Source of the DNA: Sellimonas caecigallum
GTDB lineage: Bacteria; Bacillota; Clostridia; Lachnospirales; Lachnospiraceae
DNA: 64,000 bases
Assembly (NCBI RefSeq): GCF_045038405.1
Contig: NZ_CP173660.1
Coordinates: 496,001-560,000 of the forward strand
Reading direction: 5' to 3'
A program made the position numbers and the translations under genes. The notes under the pieces are model-generated. The model was not told where the DNA came from. It searched no databases and worked only from the letters and a program-made list of their open reading frames with translations. This document shows positions 1 to 8,794 of the stretch, one piece after another; position 1 is the first letter of the stretch; each line of letters opens with the position of its first letter.

Positions 1-1267
1 TGGAATTATTCCCGGGTGCTTCCCCACTTTTCTCCACAAGAAAAACTTTGAGCGCTTCCATTCGGAATCCAAGCGCTTCACTCCCTGCACTCTGTCCATT
101 CTTTGCATATCCCAGCCAGCCAAACTGTTGGATATGTGCTGTATAGTACACATCGTAGTATTTTGCAATCTCTCCAGTAAGCTCAATCTGAATTGCTTCT
201 ATTCGGAGGGACTGTCCCGTTGTCCCGGATAATGTGCCGTCTTCCATCCAATCTTGCCATCCGATCCCCTGCACATGGGTCCGATAGCGGATACCTCCAT
301 CGGGGTAGAATTGCCCCTCTGGAATCTCCAGTTTGAATGACAGCCCTTCTATCCGTTTGCTCTGCCCTTCTGTTCCGATGAGTTCTCCTTCGCCCACTGC
401 CTGCTGGTTCCCATAAGTCTGGACATGGACCTGCGCGGACAACACATTTCCCGGATAAGCCTGAACATAATATCCTTGATTTTCCCCTGGCGGTTCATCA
501 CTCTTTTCTGCAAGCACGATGCGGATAGCTTCCATCCGATACGAGAATCCCTCTGTCCCGGCTTGCTGCCCATTTTTTGCGTATCCAAGCCAACCGCCCT
601 GCTGCACATGAACGGAATAATACAGATCGTATATCTGTGCAAGATCCCCTGTGAGTTCTGCCTGAAAGGCCTGCACAAAAGCATCGTTCTCATTTTTTCC
701 GGCGTACTCCCCATTTGTTTTCCACTCTTGCCAGCCGCCTGTCTCGCTGTATACCCGATAACGGATCTCGCCGGAGAGGGCATTTGGATCACTTTCTGTC
801 CCAAGTTTCAAAGAGATTCCTTGAATGCCCTGCCCTTGTCCGATACTTCCGGCCGCCTCTCCATCGGCTGCCTGCGATATCTCCTGGTTAGGGAGTTGGA
901 CTTCATACTGAAGAAATACCTTCTGATTCGGAATTTCTTCTATCTCTTCTAGATCTTCTTCGGTCTCTTCTTTTGTTTCCTCTGTCTCAGTATTCGATTC
1001 TTCCCCTGTCTCAGTGTTCCATTCTCCCCCCGTCTCTTCCCCTGTATTTTCTTCTGTATCCACAGGATTTTCTTCTGTATCTACAGGATTTTCTTCCTTC
1101 GGTAAATTTCCCAAATCTCCGGACTGGTCGATTTCCTGTTCTGGCACTTGCGTTTCTTTCAGTTGATCCGTACCGACAAAAGTATCGTCTGCCGCATATA
1201 CGATCGGTATCTGTGTAAAGAAAAGCGCTGCTGTCAGAACAACTACCGCTGTTTTCTTTCCCCTCAT
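1..1267 (-). CDS. Secreted ChW-repeat protein, 3' end outside window
   Basis: The gene begins at ATG 1267, behind a GAGGAA-like ribosome site, and stays open to the left edge, so at least 422 residues are visible and the C-terminus is missing. Residues 1-23 form a signal peptide (MRGKK, hydrophobic core, then VYAAD). A Glu/Thr-rich acidic linker of about 100 residues follows. Then come ChW (clostridial hydrophobic, conserved Trp) repeats with the hallmark G-W-x2-W/Y, G-x-x-A-G and RxEA motifs. Five repeats are visible in the order A-B-C-A-B, where class C carries GN instead of GW. ChW domains are known in clostridial surface proteins and are thought to mediate wall or ligand binding. The gene lies 16 bases downstream of a related NlpC/P60 protein, so the two probably share a transcript. 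What the missing C-terminus does cannot be said. Confidence 0.85.
   Translation of the reverse strand, partial: MRGKKTAVVVLTAALFFTQIPIVYAADDTFVGTDQLKETQVPEQEIDQSGDLGNLPKEENPVDTEENPVDTEENTGEETGGEWNTETGEESNTETEETKEETEEDLEEIEEIPNQKVFLQYEVQLPNQEISQAADGEAAGSIGQGQGIQGISLKLGTESDPNALSGEIRYRVYSETGGWQEWKTNGEYAGKNENDAFVQAFQAELTGDLAQIYDLYYSVHVQQGGWLGYAKNGQQAGTEGFSYRMEAIRIVLAEKSDEPPGENQGYYVQAYPGNVLSAQVHVQTYGNQQAVGEGELIGTEGQSKRIEGLSFKLEIPEGQFYPDGGIRYRTHVQGIGWQDWMEDGTLSGTTGQSLRIEAIQIELTGEIAKYYDVYYTAHIQQFGWLGYAKNGQSAGSEALGFRMEALKVFLVEKSGEAPGNNS
1047..1096. repeat. 21-bp tandem repeat in linker of ChW gene
   Basis: A 21-base unit occurs twice with one mismatch (1047-1067 and 1068-1088) and continues for part of a third copy. 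On the minus strand it encodes the repeating heptapeptide NPVDTEE in the acidic linker between signal peptide and ChW repeats. The linker could vary in length by slippage. Confidence 0.7.
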
Positions 1268-1283
1268 CTCTCACATTCCTCGC

Positions 1284-3578
1284 TTACACAAATGGCCTTG
1301 CAACGCCGGCAATCAAGGATCGATGCGAATTCTTTACCGGCCACACTACCACTTTATCCGGCCAAGATTCTATTACCTGATCATTTCCAAGATAGATCGC
1401 CACATGGATGATCGTTCCTGATGAATTCTTGTAAAAGATGAGATCTCCTCGCTGTCTTTCGCTGTAAGCGACATGTTTCATCGGCAAAGCCCAGAGATTC
1501 CTGCACTCGTATTCATAACCTGGCTGCGAATGACGGATGGGGCTTACCGGAGCAGGATCGATTCCAGATGCATAGAGCGCCTGCATGACTAGTCCGCTGC
1601 AGTCCAGTCCGTGATTAGGATCCCCAGATGCCCCGATAATGTAAGGGTTCCCAAGATATTCATACGCTGTGCTGATCATCGCTTCGATACAGTCCTGCCT
1701 TGTACTTGCAGGATTTGTTTTCAGCGGGCTTGCGTATGCTCCCAGATTCTTCCATGCCGACTCACTGTATCCCATTGCCTTCCATGTGGCAAGGTCTACC
1801 ACCCCGTTTGCCGTGAGACCATGGCTTTTTTGGAACTGTTTTACCGCATTTATAGTCGTACTGTCCATGATAGCCCGTCTTCCGGAAAGCCCCAGCTTCT
1901 GCTGCACATACCACACTTTCAATCCCATATATCCACTGCTCAGATTGTAATCGCCTCCGGTCAGTGTTTTCTGAACATGCCGGATCTGAAGGTACTGAGA
2001 CGGATTTTGGTACCGATATGTATCGTAAAATGCCTGCCCTGTCTGAAAGGCCTTTTTGTCGTCATATTTTCCTACAAGGACGACCTGTATGGCTTCCACA
2101 CGGAGAGACAGTGATGTTGTCCCGGCTTTCTCTCCATTTTTTGCCCATCCAAGCCATCCGAAATCTTCTGCCTGAACACGATAATAGATGTCATAATAAG
2201 AACTGATCTCGCCACTCAGACGGACTGCGATTGCCTCAATCCTCTTGCTTTGATTCTGTGTGCCGGCAAGTTCTCCCTCGTTTTTCCAGCTCTGCCAGCC
2301 GATATCCTGAACATGAGCCTGATACTGCACTGTACCCTTAGGAAGACCTTCTCCGGAATCATCCAGGCTAATCTGGAACGCCTCCAGGCGTTTGGATTTT
2401 CCTACTGTCCCAAGTGTCTGTCCGCCTGACACCGCTGCTACATCGCCGATTCCCTGAACATGGCCGGAGTAAGTAAGTTGTGCATTGCTGTATTTTTTCA
2501 AATATGGAACAGCGCACGATCCCGGAGCCGCCTGTCCCTTCGGTACCAGCTGCACCTGCATGGCTTCCATTCGGTAGGAGTAGGCCGTTGTCCCTGCAAT
2601 CTCACCGTTTTTCGCCCAGTCGAGCCAGCCAAAATTCTGGATATGTGCGCGATAGTAAATGTCATAGAGTTCTGCAATTTGACCCTTCAGGCATATTTTG
2701 ACCGCCTCGATTCGTTTTCCTTCTCCATTTGTTCCGGCTCTCTCTCCATCGCTTTTCCAATCCTGCCAGCCATCCCCCTGGACGTGGGCAGTATATTCGA
2801 TACTTCCTTCAGAATATCCTTCCATTCCTTTCAGGCACATCGAAAATGCCTCCAGACGCTTCTCCTGCCCAATAACCCCAAGGATATTTCCTCCTTGTAC
2901 TTCCGCAATGTCACCGATATTCTGTACATGTCCGGAATAATACAGCACATTTTTGAGATAACCCTGCCCTGTCTCTATACTTTCCTGTGAATTTTTTTCT
3001 ACCAGTCTGAGTTCCAGAGCTTCCAGACGCCGGGAAAACCCTTCGCTTCCTGCGTACGCACCGTTCTGCACATACGGGAGCCATCCGTAACTTTGGATGT
3101 GAACCCGATAATAGACGTCATAATGTTCTGCCATTTCCCCAGTCAGACGAATCTGAATCGCCTCCAGACGTTTGGATTCTCCGCTTGTTCCGGCCGTCTC
3201 GCCGTCTGCTTTCCAATCCTGCCAGCCATGTGTCTGCACATGGACACGATATTCAATGCCACCTTCATACGGCTGATTTTCCAGATTGATCTGGATCGCT
3301 TCCAGACGTTTGGATTCTCCGTTTGTTCCGGCTGTCTCACCGTCCGTTTTCCAATCCTGCCAACCGTATGTCTGCACATGAACACGATAAGAAAGGTCAC
3401 ATTCTTCGGCAGACGGAGTTTCCTCGATTGTCCCCTCGTTTGTATCTCCGGAATCTCCGTCTGTATTTTCTTCTGCCTCAACAGCTCCTGCATCCTGCGC
3501 TGCGGATACCGGAACACTCGTACAAAATACTGCTGCTGCCAGCATAATGGCAGCTGTACATTTCCACTTTTTTCTCAT
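1284..3578 (-). CDS. ChW-repeat NlpC/P60 cell-wall hydrolase
   Basis: This is a secreted peptidoglycan hydrolase of 764 residues. ATG 3578 is preferred over GTG 3584 because the AGAAGGTG ribosome site overlaps the GTG. After a signal peptide (residues 1-27) and a Glu/Asp/Thr-rich stretch come nine ChW repeats (about residues 60-520) in the order A-A-B-C-A-B-C-A-B. Class C repeats have GD where the others have GW. A peptidoglycan-binding type 1 domain follows (VQQKLGLSG to TWKAMG, about 545-605). The C-terminal 130 residues are an NlpC/P60 domain with the catalytic Cys in LDCSGL and His in IIHVAIYLG. NlpC/P60 enzymes usually cut D-Glu-(meso)diaminopimelate or related stem-peptide bonds. The gene is 12 bases after the nucleotidyltransferase gene, which suggests one transcript from the promoter at 4530-4558. 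Confidence 0.92.
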   Translation of the reverse strand: MRKKWKCTAAIMLAAAVFCTSVPVSAAQDAGAVEAEENTDGDSGDTNEGTIEETPSAEECDLSYRVHVQTYGWQDWKTDGETAGTNGESKRLEAIQINLENQPYEGGIEYRVHVQTHGWQDWKADGETAGTSGESKRLEAIQIRLTGEMAEHYDVYYRVHIQSYGWLPYVQNGAYAGSEGFSRRLEALELRLVEKNSQESIETGQGYLKNVLYYSGHVQNIGDIAEVQGGNILGVIGQEKRLEAFSMCLKGMEGYSEGSIEYTAHVQGDGWQDWKSDGERAGTNGEGKRIEAVKICLKGQIAELYDIYYRAHIQNFGWLDWAKNGEIAGTTAYSYRMEAMQVQLVPKGQAAPGSCAVPYLKKYSNAQLTYSGHVQGIGDVAAVSGGQTLGTVGKSKRLEAFQISLDDSGEGLPKGTVQYQAHVQDIGWQSWKNEGELAGTQNQSKRIEAIAVRLSGEISSYYDIYYRVQAEDFGWLGWAKNGEKAGTTSLSLRVEAIQVVLVGKYDDKKAFQTGQAFYDTYRYQNPSQYLQIRHVQKTLTGGDYNLSSGYMGLKVWYVQQKLGLSGRRAIMDSTTINAVKQFQKSHGLTANGVVDLATWKAMGYSESAWKNLGAYASPLKTNPASTRQDCIEAMISTAYEYLGNPYIIGASGDPNHGLDCSGLVMQALYASGIDPAPVSPIRHSQPGYEYECRNLWALPMKHVAYSERQRGDLIFYKNSSGTIIHVAIYLGNDQVIESWPDKVVVWPVKNSHRSLIAGVARPFV

Positions 3579-3590
3579 TCCCACACCTTC

Positions 3591-4499
3591 TTATATAGAA
3601 TAAACACCTTGGTCGATCAATTCTCTGATCGCACGTACAACGCCTTCTTTATCTTCTTTGTAAGTTACCCCAAACCATTTGTCTTTTGAGTGGAGTACCT
3701 TTACCTGAGCCTTTTCTTCCTTCAGAAGATCTCCGATGATCGTCGGAAGCAAATATTCTGCTTTCAAATCTTCCTTATCGGTTTTCTCAAGAAATTCTGA
3801 GAACCCTTCCTCGAGAATGTCAAAAAATTCCGGCTGAAGTCCCCACATGTTCATAGACACTTTAGCATTCAGGCTGATCTCTTCTTCTCCCTTTTCAGAC
3901 ATTGCCACTGCTGCCTGTCCTTTCCGGACAATATTGTGTGTTTCCACAATCTCTGTCAGCATTCCATCATCATTCACTTTGCAGACGCCTCTTGTAACTC
4001 CGCCATTCTCACTTAACGTGTTTTCCAGGACAAACCCTACCATGCAGATCTGTTCTTTTTCGCTTTCCTTTTTCTCTTCGTTCAAATAGCGATAAGCCTC
4101 ACGATACGCTTCTTTTCCGTAGTAATCGTCTGCGTTGATCACAAGAAACGGCTCTTTTACCTTTCCTTTACAGCTCAGGATTGCCTGTCCGGTTCCCCAC
4201 GGTTTTGTTCTGCCGGCGAATTTTTCTCTGTATTTTTCCGGGATATCATCAATCTCCTGAAATGCGTATTCTACATGAACCTGTTTTTCGATTCGGTCTC
4301 CTATTACTTCTTTAAAGTCTTTTTCCAAATCTTTTCGGATCACGAATACAACTTTGTCAAATCCCGCTTCCATGGCATCTTTTATGGAATAATCCATAAT
4401 GATTTCTCCGTTTGGCCCAACTGGCTCCAACTGCTTGATTCCGCCTCCAAATCGGCTTCCGATTCCTGCTGCCATGATCACTAAAGCTGCTTTACTCAT
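3591..4499 (-). CDS. Sugar-1-phosphate nucleotidyltransferase family protein
   Basis: The 302-residue protein begins at ATG 4499 (MSKAALVIMAAG), six to eight bases behind an AAGGAG site; upstream in-frame codons lack one. The N-terminus carries the nucleotide-binding loop AAGIGSRFGGG(I)KQL of the NTP_transferase family, and INADDYYG supplies the metal-binding Asp-Asp. The family transfers a nucleotidyl group from NTP to a sugar phosphate or phosphocholine-like acceptor. The acceptor here cannot be read from sequence. The length suits a catalytic domain with no acyltransferase or hexapeptide extension. The gene has its own good promoter and is followed directly by two ChW surface-protein genes, so a role in wall or surface polymer decoration is a reasonable inference. 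Confidence 0.85.
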   Translation of the reverse strand: MSKAALVIMAAGIGSRFGGGIKQLEPVGPNGEIIMDYSIKDAMEAGFDKVVFVIRKDLEKDFKEVIGDRIEKQVHVEYAFQEIDDIPEKYREKFAGRTKPWGTGQAILSCKGKVKEPFLVINADDYYGKEAYREAYRYLNEEKKESEKEQICMVGFVLENTLSENGGVTRGVCKVNDDGMLTEIVETHNIVRKGQAAVAMSEKGEEEISLNAKVSMNMWGLQPEFFDILEEGFSEFLEKTDKEDLKAEYLLPTIIGDLLKEEKAQVKVLHSKDKWFGVTYKEDKEGVVRAIRELIDQGVYSI

Positions 4500-4529
4500 G
4501 TTTTTGCTCCTTTTCCTGTATTTTTCTTT

Positions 4530-4558
4530 ATTATACTTAAATTCCGATCTGATGTCCA
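4530..4558 (-). promoter_or_regulatory. Sigma-A-type promoter for nucleotidyltransferase-ChW genes
   Basis: On the minus strand TGGACA (4553-4558) is followed after 17 bases by TATAAT (4530-4535). It lies 31 bases before ATG 4499 and just downstream of the leuA terminator, exactly where a new unit should begin. Confidence 0.7.
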
Positions 4559-4582
4559 TCAATATGGGCAAGTCTTTAAAAT

Positions 4583-4619
4583 GGAAACGGGCAGGAATCC
4601 ATGATTCCAGCCCGTTTCC
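4583..4619 (-). terminator. Rho-independent terminator of the cdaA-leuA operon
   Basis: A near-perfect hairpin (GGAAACGGGC, one A bulge, GGAATC / GATTCC, bulge, GCCCGTTTCC) begins eight bases after the leuA stop codon and is followed on the minus strand by ATTTTAAAG, a weak U-tract. Confidence 0.75.
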
Positions 4620-4626
4620 CCTATTT

Positions 4627-6288
4627 CTATTCTTGTTCTTCCAGTCTGTTGACCGCGCTGAACATCGCGCGGAAACCTGCCCGCGTGATATTGGAGCTAA
4701 CTCCTACGCCATATGTTTCTTTTCCCGTCTTATTATTTCTCAGACAAATATACGCTGCCGCCTTAGCCTCCGATCCTTGGCTGAGTGCGTGCTGGGAGTA
4801 ATCGAGAAGTTTGAAATCCATGCCGGATTCTTCGGCAAGCACTCTCTTAAGTGCAGCTAATGGACCATTTCCTACCGCTTTCGCCTGTTTTAACTCTCCT
4901 CTTGATGAGAACACCACTTCCACTTCCGTCTCGCTTTCCGCCAGATCTTCCGCCTTGGCGCGGATCAGTTCATACGGTGCGAGCTTTCTCAGGTATTCCT
5001 TCTGGAATGTCTCATAGATTGTAGATGGAGCCACTTCTCCCTGCTTTTCCGCAATTTTCTGAATCACATCCGCAAATTCTTTGTGCATCTTCTTTGGCAG
5101 CTTGAATCCAAATTCGCTGTCCATCACAAAAGCAACTCCGCCTTTTCCAGACTGGCTGTTGATGCGCACGATCGGTTCGTACTCCCTTCCGATATCGGAA
5201 GGATCGATAGGAAGATATGGAACTTCCCACCACTCCTGCTTCTTCTCCCGCATTGCCTGCATCCCTTTGTTGATCGCATCCTGGTGGGATCCGGAAAACG
5301 CCGTAAATACCAGTTTTCCTGCATATGGATGCCGTTCCGGAACATCCATCTTGCAGCATCTTTCATACACATCTTTGATCTCTGTTATATTCTCCAGATT
5401 CAGCTCCGGATTGATACCCTGGGAGAACATGTTGTAGGAGACAGTCAAGATATCAAGGTTTCCTGTCCTCTCGCCATTTCCAAACAATGTTCCTTCTACT
5501 CTGTCTGCACCTGCCAGGAGAGCAAGCTCGCAAGATGCAACTCCCGTTCCTCTGTCATTGTGCGGATGGATACTTAAGATTACTCGTTTTCTGTCTTTGA
5601 AATGTCTGTCCATCCACTCAATCTGATCTGCATAGACATTCGGTGTCGTCATTTCCACTGTGGACGGAAGATTGATAATGATCGGCTCATCCTTTGTAGC
5701 TCCCCATTCGTCACAGACCGCTTCACATACTTCCAGTGCATATTCCAGCTCTGTTCCTGTAAAACTTTCCGGAGAATACTCAAGTCTCAGATTTCCTTTA
5801 AAATCTGCCGCACACTCTTTAACCATTTTCGTTCCATCTATTGCGATCTGCCGTATTTCTTCTTTCCCTTTTTTGAATACTACTTCCCGCTGAAGCGTGG
5901 ATGTGGAGTTGTAAATATGTACGATCGCGTTTTTCACACCGTCCAGCGCTTCAAATGTCCTCTTTACGAGATGCTCCCTGCACTGAACCAATACCTGAAT
6001 CCATACATCGTCCGGAATCAGGTTGTCATCCACCAGTTTCCTAAGAAAATCGTACTCAATCTGTGACGCTGATGGAAATCCCACTTCAATTTCTTTAAAT
6101 CCCAGTTTCAGGAGGAGCTGAAACATCTCTATCTTCTCTTCCACTGTCATCGGATCAGTCAGCGCCTGATTGCCGTCTCTTAAGTCGACGCTGCACCAGA
6201 CCGGCGCTTTCTCGATTTCCTTATCCGGCCATGTGCGTTCCGGATAAGGAACAACTGGTACTCTTCGATATCTCTTATAATTTAACAT
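4627..6288 (-). CDS. leuA: 2-isopropylmalate synthase
   Basis: LeuA condenses 2-oxoisovalerate with acetyl-CoA in the first committed step of leucine synthesis in the cytosol. The 553-residue protein matches the long form (type 2) of LeuA. The DRE-TIM barrel starts with the metal-binding motif SVDLRDGNQ near residue 35, has the metal ligands in SIHPHNDRGTG, and shows the signature GNGERTGN. After about residue 420 comes the C-terminal LeuA dimer domain that binds leucine for feedback inhibition. The ribosome site is GGAGGG. It is the last gene of the operon with cdaA, cdaR and HPr, 21 bases after HPr. No T-box or leucine leader is visible in front of it, so its control must differ from stand-alone leu operons. 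Confidence 0.96.
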   Translation of the reverse strand: MLNYKRYRRVPVVPYPERTWPDKEIEKAPVWCSVDLRDGNQALTDPMTVEEKIEMFQLLLKLGFKEIEVGFPSASQIEYDFLRKLVDDNLIPDDVWIQVLVQCREHLVKRTFEALDGVKNAIVHIYNSTSTLQREVVFKKGKEEIRQIAIDGTKMVKECAADFKGNLRLEYSPESFTGTELEYALEVCEAVCDEWGATKDEPIIINLPSTVEMTTPNVYADQIEWMDRHFKDRKRVILSIHPHNDRGTGVASCELALLAGADRVEGTLFGNGERTGNLDILTVSYNMFSQGINPELNLENITEIKDVYERCCKMDVPERHPYAGKLVFTAFSGSHQDAINKGMQAMREKKQEWWEVPYLPIDPSDIGREYEPIVRINSQSGKGGVAFVMDSEFGFKLPKKMHKEFADVIQKIAEKQGEVAPSTIYETFQKEYLRKLAPYELIRAKAEDLAESETEVEVVFSSRGELKQAKAVGNGPLAALKRVLAEESGMDFKLLDYSQHALSQGSEAKAAAYICLRNNKTGKETYGVGVSSNITRAGFRAMFSAVNRLEEQE

Positions 6289-6309
6289 GCTATTCCCTCC
6301 TGCTTTTCT

Positions 6310-6576
6310 TTATTCTCCCAAGCCTTCTTCCACAGCTTTTATCATTGTATCCAATGCTTTCTCTTCATCTTCACCATCACAGATGATTTCGAGGACATCG
6401 CCGCATTTTACACAAGCTCCCAATATACTGAGTACACTTTTGGCATTGCTGATTCCCCTCTCATCTGTCCGAAATTTTATACTGCATTGGAAGTCCATGG
6501 CAGTCTTGCAAAACACCCCTGCCGGACGCAGATGCAGCCCTGTAGGGTTGCTGATCTTTACTTTTCGGCTTACCAT
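6310..6576 (-). CDS. HPr-family phosphocarrier with both His15 and Ser46
   Basis: This 88-residue protein is an HPr of the phosphotransferase system, which carries phosphate from enzyme I to sugar-specific EIIA domains. The active-site His lies in GLHLRPAG near residue 15, and the regulatory serine for HPr kinase is present in NAKSVLS near residue 46. It therefore keeps both phosphorylation sites of a gram-positive HPr, unlike the second HPr at 28537-28794. No enzyme I gene (ptsI) is adjacent. It lies between cdaR (14 bases away) and leuA (21 bases away) in one operon. Extra cysteines (FCKTAM, GACVKCGD, IICDG) set it apart from standard HPr. It may serve a regulatory rather than a bulk transport role, but that is inference. 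Confidence 0.9.
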   Translation of the reverse strand: MVSRKVKISNPTGLHLRPAGVFCKTAMDFQCSIKFRTDERGISNAKSVLSILGACVKCGDVLEIICDGEDEEKALDTMIKAVEEGLGE

Positions 6577-6590
6577 ACCTGTTCCCCCAG

Positions 6591-7859
6591 TTATTCATTT
6601 TCGTTGCTTTCCGTACTTTCCAAAAGTACTTTTATCGTAACCGGCTCAGCCAGAGAGCAATTTCCCGGGAGCTTCACTTCCACCGGGACATCGTATTCTC
6701 CCGGATCTTTATATGTCACGAGATTGATGGAAACACTTCCTTCTTCAAGTTCCAGAGTTTCAAGGATATCCTGATCTCCATTTACTTTAATCTCCAGTAC
6801 ATCCTCTGACGGATAAGAATATTTCATCCCTTCTGGCAAGTTATTCACAACAATTGCTCCGGTAGGCATCTCCAGTGTTTTGCTTCCTGCCTCCTCGATT
6901 CCGATCATGACCACCACCGATCCGGCATTTTTGTCGATCAGTTCCACATCCGGCAGATACGGTGTAATATCCACCACCCGCTCCTCTTTTTTAGTAAGGT
7001 TATCCGCCTTCAGCGCACTCGCAGGTATCGTGATCTCTTCCACATTTGCCAACGCTTCTTCGCTTCCGGCTACCTGCACTTCCGCCGGCTCTGATGTGAT
7101 TCCGGTAAAGACATAACCGTCTGCCGGAGTGATCTGAGAAGTATTAAATTTCAATGGCAGTTTCTTTGTCTCCCATACTTCCACCTGTACACGCACGTCA
7201 TTTTCACTCTTCAAATCTTTCAGTGTGAGCAGTGTCGTATCGATGATCTTTCCTTCCCTGTCATAAAATGCCAGCTTGGAATTCAAAACCGCATCCTCCG
7301 AAAGTCCTGTCACATCTACTTCAGCCACGACTTTATCGATACGGTCAATGACAGATTTCGGGCCGTCCACTCTTACTTTTTCCGGATCAGCCTTAACCTG
7401 ACCTAGCACATATCCATCCCTCACGCTTCCTGTTGTGGTCGGAGTGATCGGGAAAGTATTCTGCGCCTCGTCTTCGATTGTGACTTGAAGATTTCTTGGA
7501 GTTGAGTAAGCTTCTTCATATTTCCCCGCAAATTCCGGAATCGTCACTTCAATCGGGATTTGGGATCCAAGCGACATTTCCTTCATATCCGCGTATGCCT
7601 TGATATCAGACGCTTCTAATTCATGCAGGACACGTCTCGTCGCTTTTACAGTTACTCTTACCCGATCTGTTCCTGCCTCCGTCGTGTATGTCTTTCCTTT
7701 GCTGGTAACTACTTCGGGATGCAGAATCTCTACCTGTATGTTGGAAAAGGAAACTGTGTCGACCGGATTGTCTATATTCACAACAACTGCCCACAGAAAT
7801 GCGGCAAAGGCAAGCGAAAGAAGCTTCAGGCCGATATTTTTAGTGAGTCTTTTTTTCAT
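6591..7859 (-). CDS. cdaR: YbbR-domain regulator of diadenylate cyclase
   Basis: CdaR proteins sit in the membrane with extracytoplasmic YbbR domains and modulate CdaA. The 422-residue product has an N-terminal transmembrane anchor (LKLLSLAFAAFLWAVV, about residues 11-28) followed by YbbR-type repeats. Recurring turns such as GYVLGQVKADPEKVRVDGP and GYVFTGITSEPAEVQVAG mark individual repeats. It ends in a short charged tail. The start overlaps the end of cdaA by 20 bases, which implies translational coupling. The classical third gene glmM is not next to it; HPr and leuA follow instead. Confidence 0.93.
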   Translation of the reverse strand: MKKRLTKNIGLKLLSLAFAAFLWAVVVNIDNPVDTVSFSNIQVEILHPEVVTSKGKTYTTEAGTDRVRVTVKATRRVLHELEASDIKAYADMKEMSLGSQIPIEVTIPEFAGKYEEAYSTPRNLQVTIEDEAQNTFPITPTTTGSVRDGYVLGQVKADPEKVRVDGPKSVIDRIDKVVAEVDVTGLSEDAVLNSKLAFYDREGKIIDTTLLTLKDLKSENDVRVQVEVWETKKLPLKFNTSQITPADGYVFTGITSEPAEVQVAGSEEALANVEEITIPASALKADNLTKKEERVVDITPYLPDVELIDKNAGSVVVMIGIEEAGSKTLEMPTGAIVVNNLPEGMKYSYPSEDVLEIKVNGDQDILETLELEEGSVSINLVTYKDPGEYDVPVEVKLPGNCSLAEPVTIKVLLESTESNENE

Positions 7860-8721
7860 GTTTCCGCCTTCCTTTCCACAATTTCGATATTCCTTTGTTC
7901 TCCACAGCTTTATTCTGAATGCCGGCCAATCGCTCTTTCAGATATTCCGGAGTTACATTGCGGACGAGCTGCCCGCCCTGGGCTACCGACACATACCCGG
8001 TCTCTTCTGATACTACGATGATAAGCGCATCGCTTACCTCGCTCATCCCGAGGGCTGCCCGGTGTCTTGTTCCCAGCTCCTTGCTGATCCCCATATTGTC
8101 CGAAAGTGGAAGATAACATGTGGCTGATACGATCCGGTTTCCCCTCACAATAATGGCTCCGTCATGGAGTGGTGTATTATGTTCAAAAATATTGATCAGC
8201 ACCTGAGACGAAACGATACAGTCGAGCGCGATCCCCGTACTTTCATATTCTGTAAGACGGATAGCCTGCTCTACCACGATCAGCGCCCCTGTCTTAACTT
8301 TTCCCATCGAAAAGCATGCCTGTGTGATGCCGTCCAGCGTCTTCTGTGAAAAGCGCTCGTTTTCCTTTCCGGCATCGATTGGAACAATAGCCGTCAAGAA
8401 CTTTTTCTCCCCAAGCTTCTCCAGCGCTCTTCTGAGCTCCGGCTGGAATACTACAATGGCCGCGATGGCAAGTACCGACACACTGTTTCTTGCGATCCAT
8501 AGGATCGTGTTCATCTTAAATATGGCGGCAAGCAGGATAAAGATTGCAAGGAACAAAATTCCCTTCAGAAGCATCCATGCCTTTGTATTCTTGATCCATA
8601 TCATAATCTGATAGATCAAAAAAGCCACGATGATGATCTCCACCACATCAGTCCATCTCAGATCCGGAAAATACCAGTCTGTAAAATATAGTCCCATAAT
8701 CTGTGAAATCTTACTTTCCAT
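7840..8721 (-). CDS. cdaA: Membrane diadenylate cyclase
   Basis: CdaA makes the second messenger c-di-AMP from two ATP at the membrane; c-di-AMP controls potassium uptake, osmolyte balance and wall homeostasis in Firmicutes. The start is placed at ATG 8721, seven bases after AGGAGGTG; GTG 8730 lies inside that ribosome site. The 293-residue protein has three N-terminal transmembrane helices (about 20-110) and a DisA_N/DAC domain with the active-site motifs LHDGAIIV and GTRHRAALG. It overlaps cdaR and is the third gene of a six-gene unit. Confidence 0.95.
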   Translation of the reverse strand: MESKISQIMGLYFTDWYFPDLRWTDVVEIIIVAFLIYQIMIWIKNTKAWMLLKGILFLAIFILLAAIFKMNTILWIARNSVSVLAIAAIVVFQPELRRALEKLGEKKFLTAIVPIDAGKENERFSQKTLDGITQACFSMGKVKTGALIVVEQAIRLTEYESTGIALDCIVSSQVLINIFEHNTPLHDGAIIVRGNRIVSATCYLPLSDNMGISKELGTRHRAALGMSEVSDALIIVVSEETGYVSVAQGGQLVRNVTPEYLKERLAGIQNKAVENKGISKLWKGRRKHEKKTH

Positions 8722-8794
8722 CTTTGCCACCTCCTGTTCTTTCTATACTCCTTAACATTCTTGTCAAAACCCCTTTTATCTATATGAATCTTGT

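Noticed and set aside
8740..8767. TTGACA with TAGAAA in front of cdaA as an internal promoter
   Set aside because: The start point would fall inside the cdaA ribosome site, leaving no room for initiation; the -10 is also poor.
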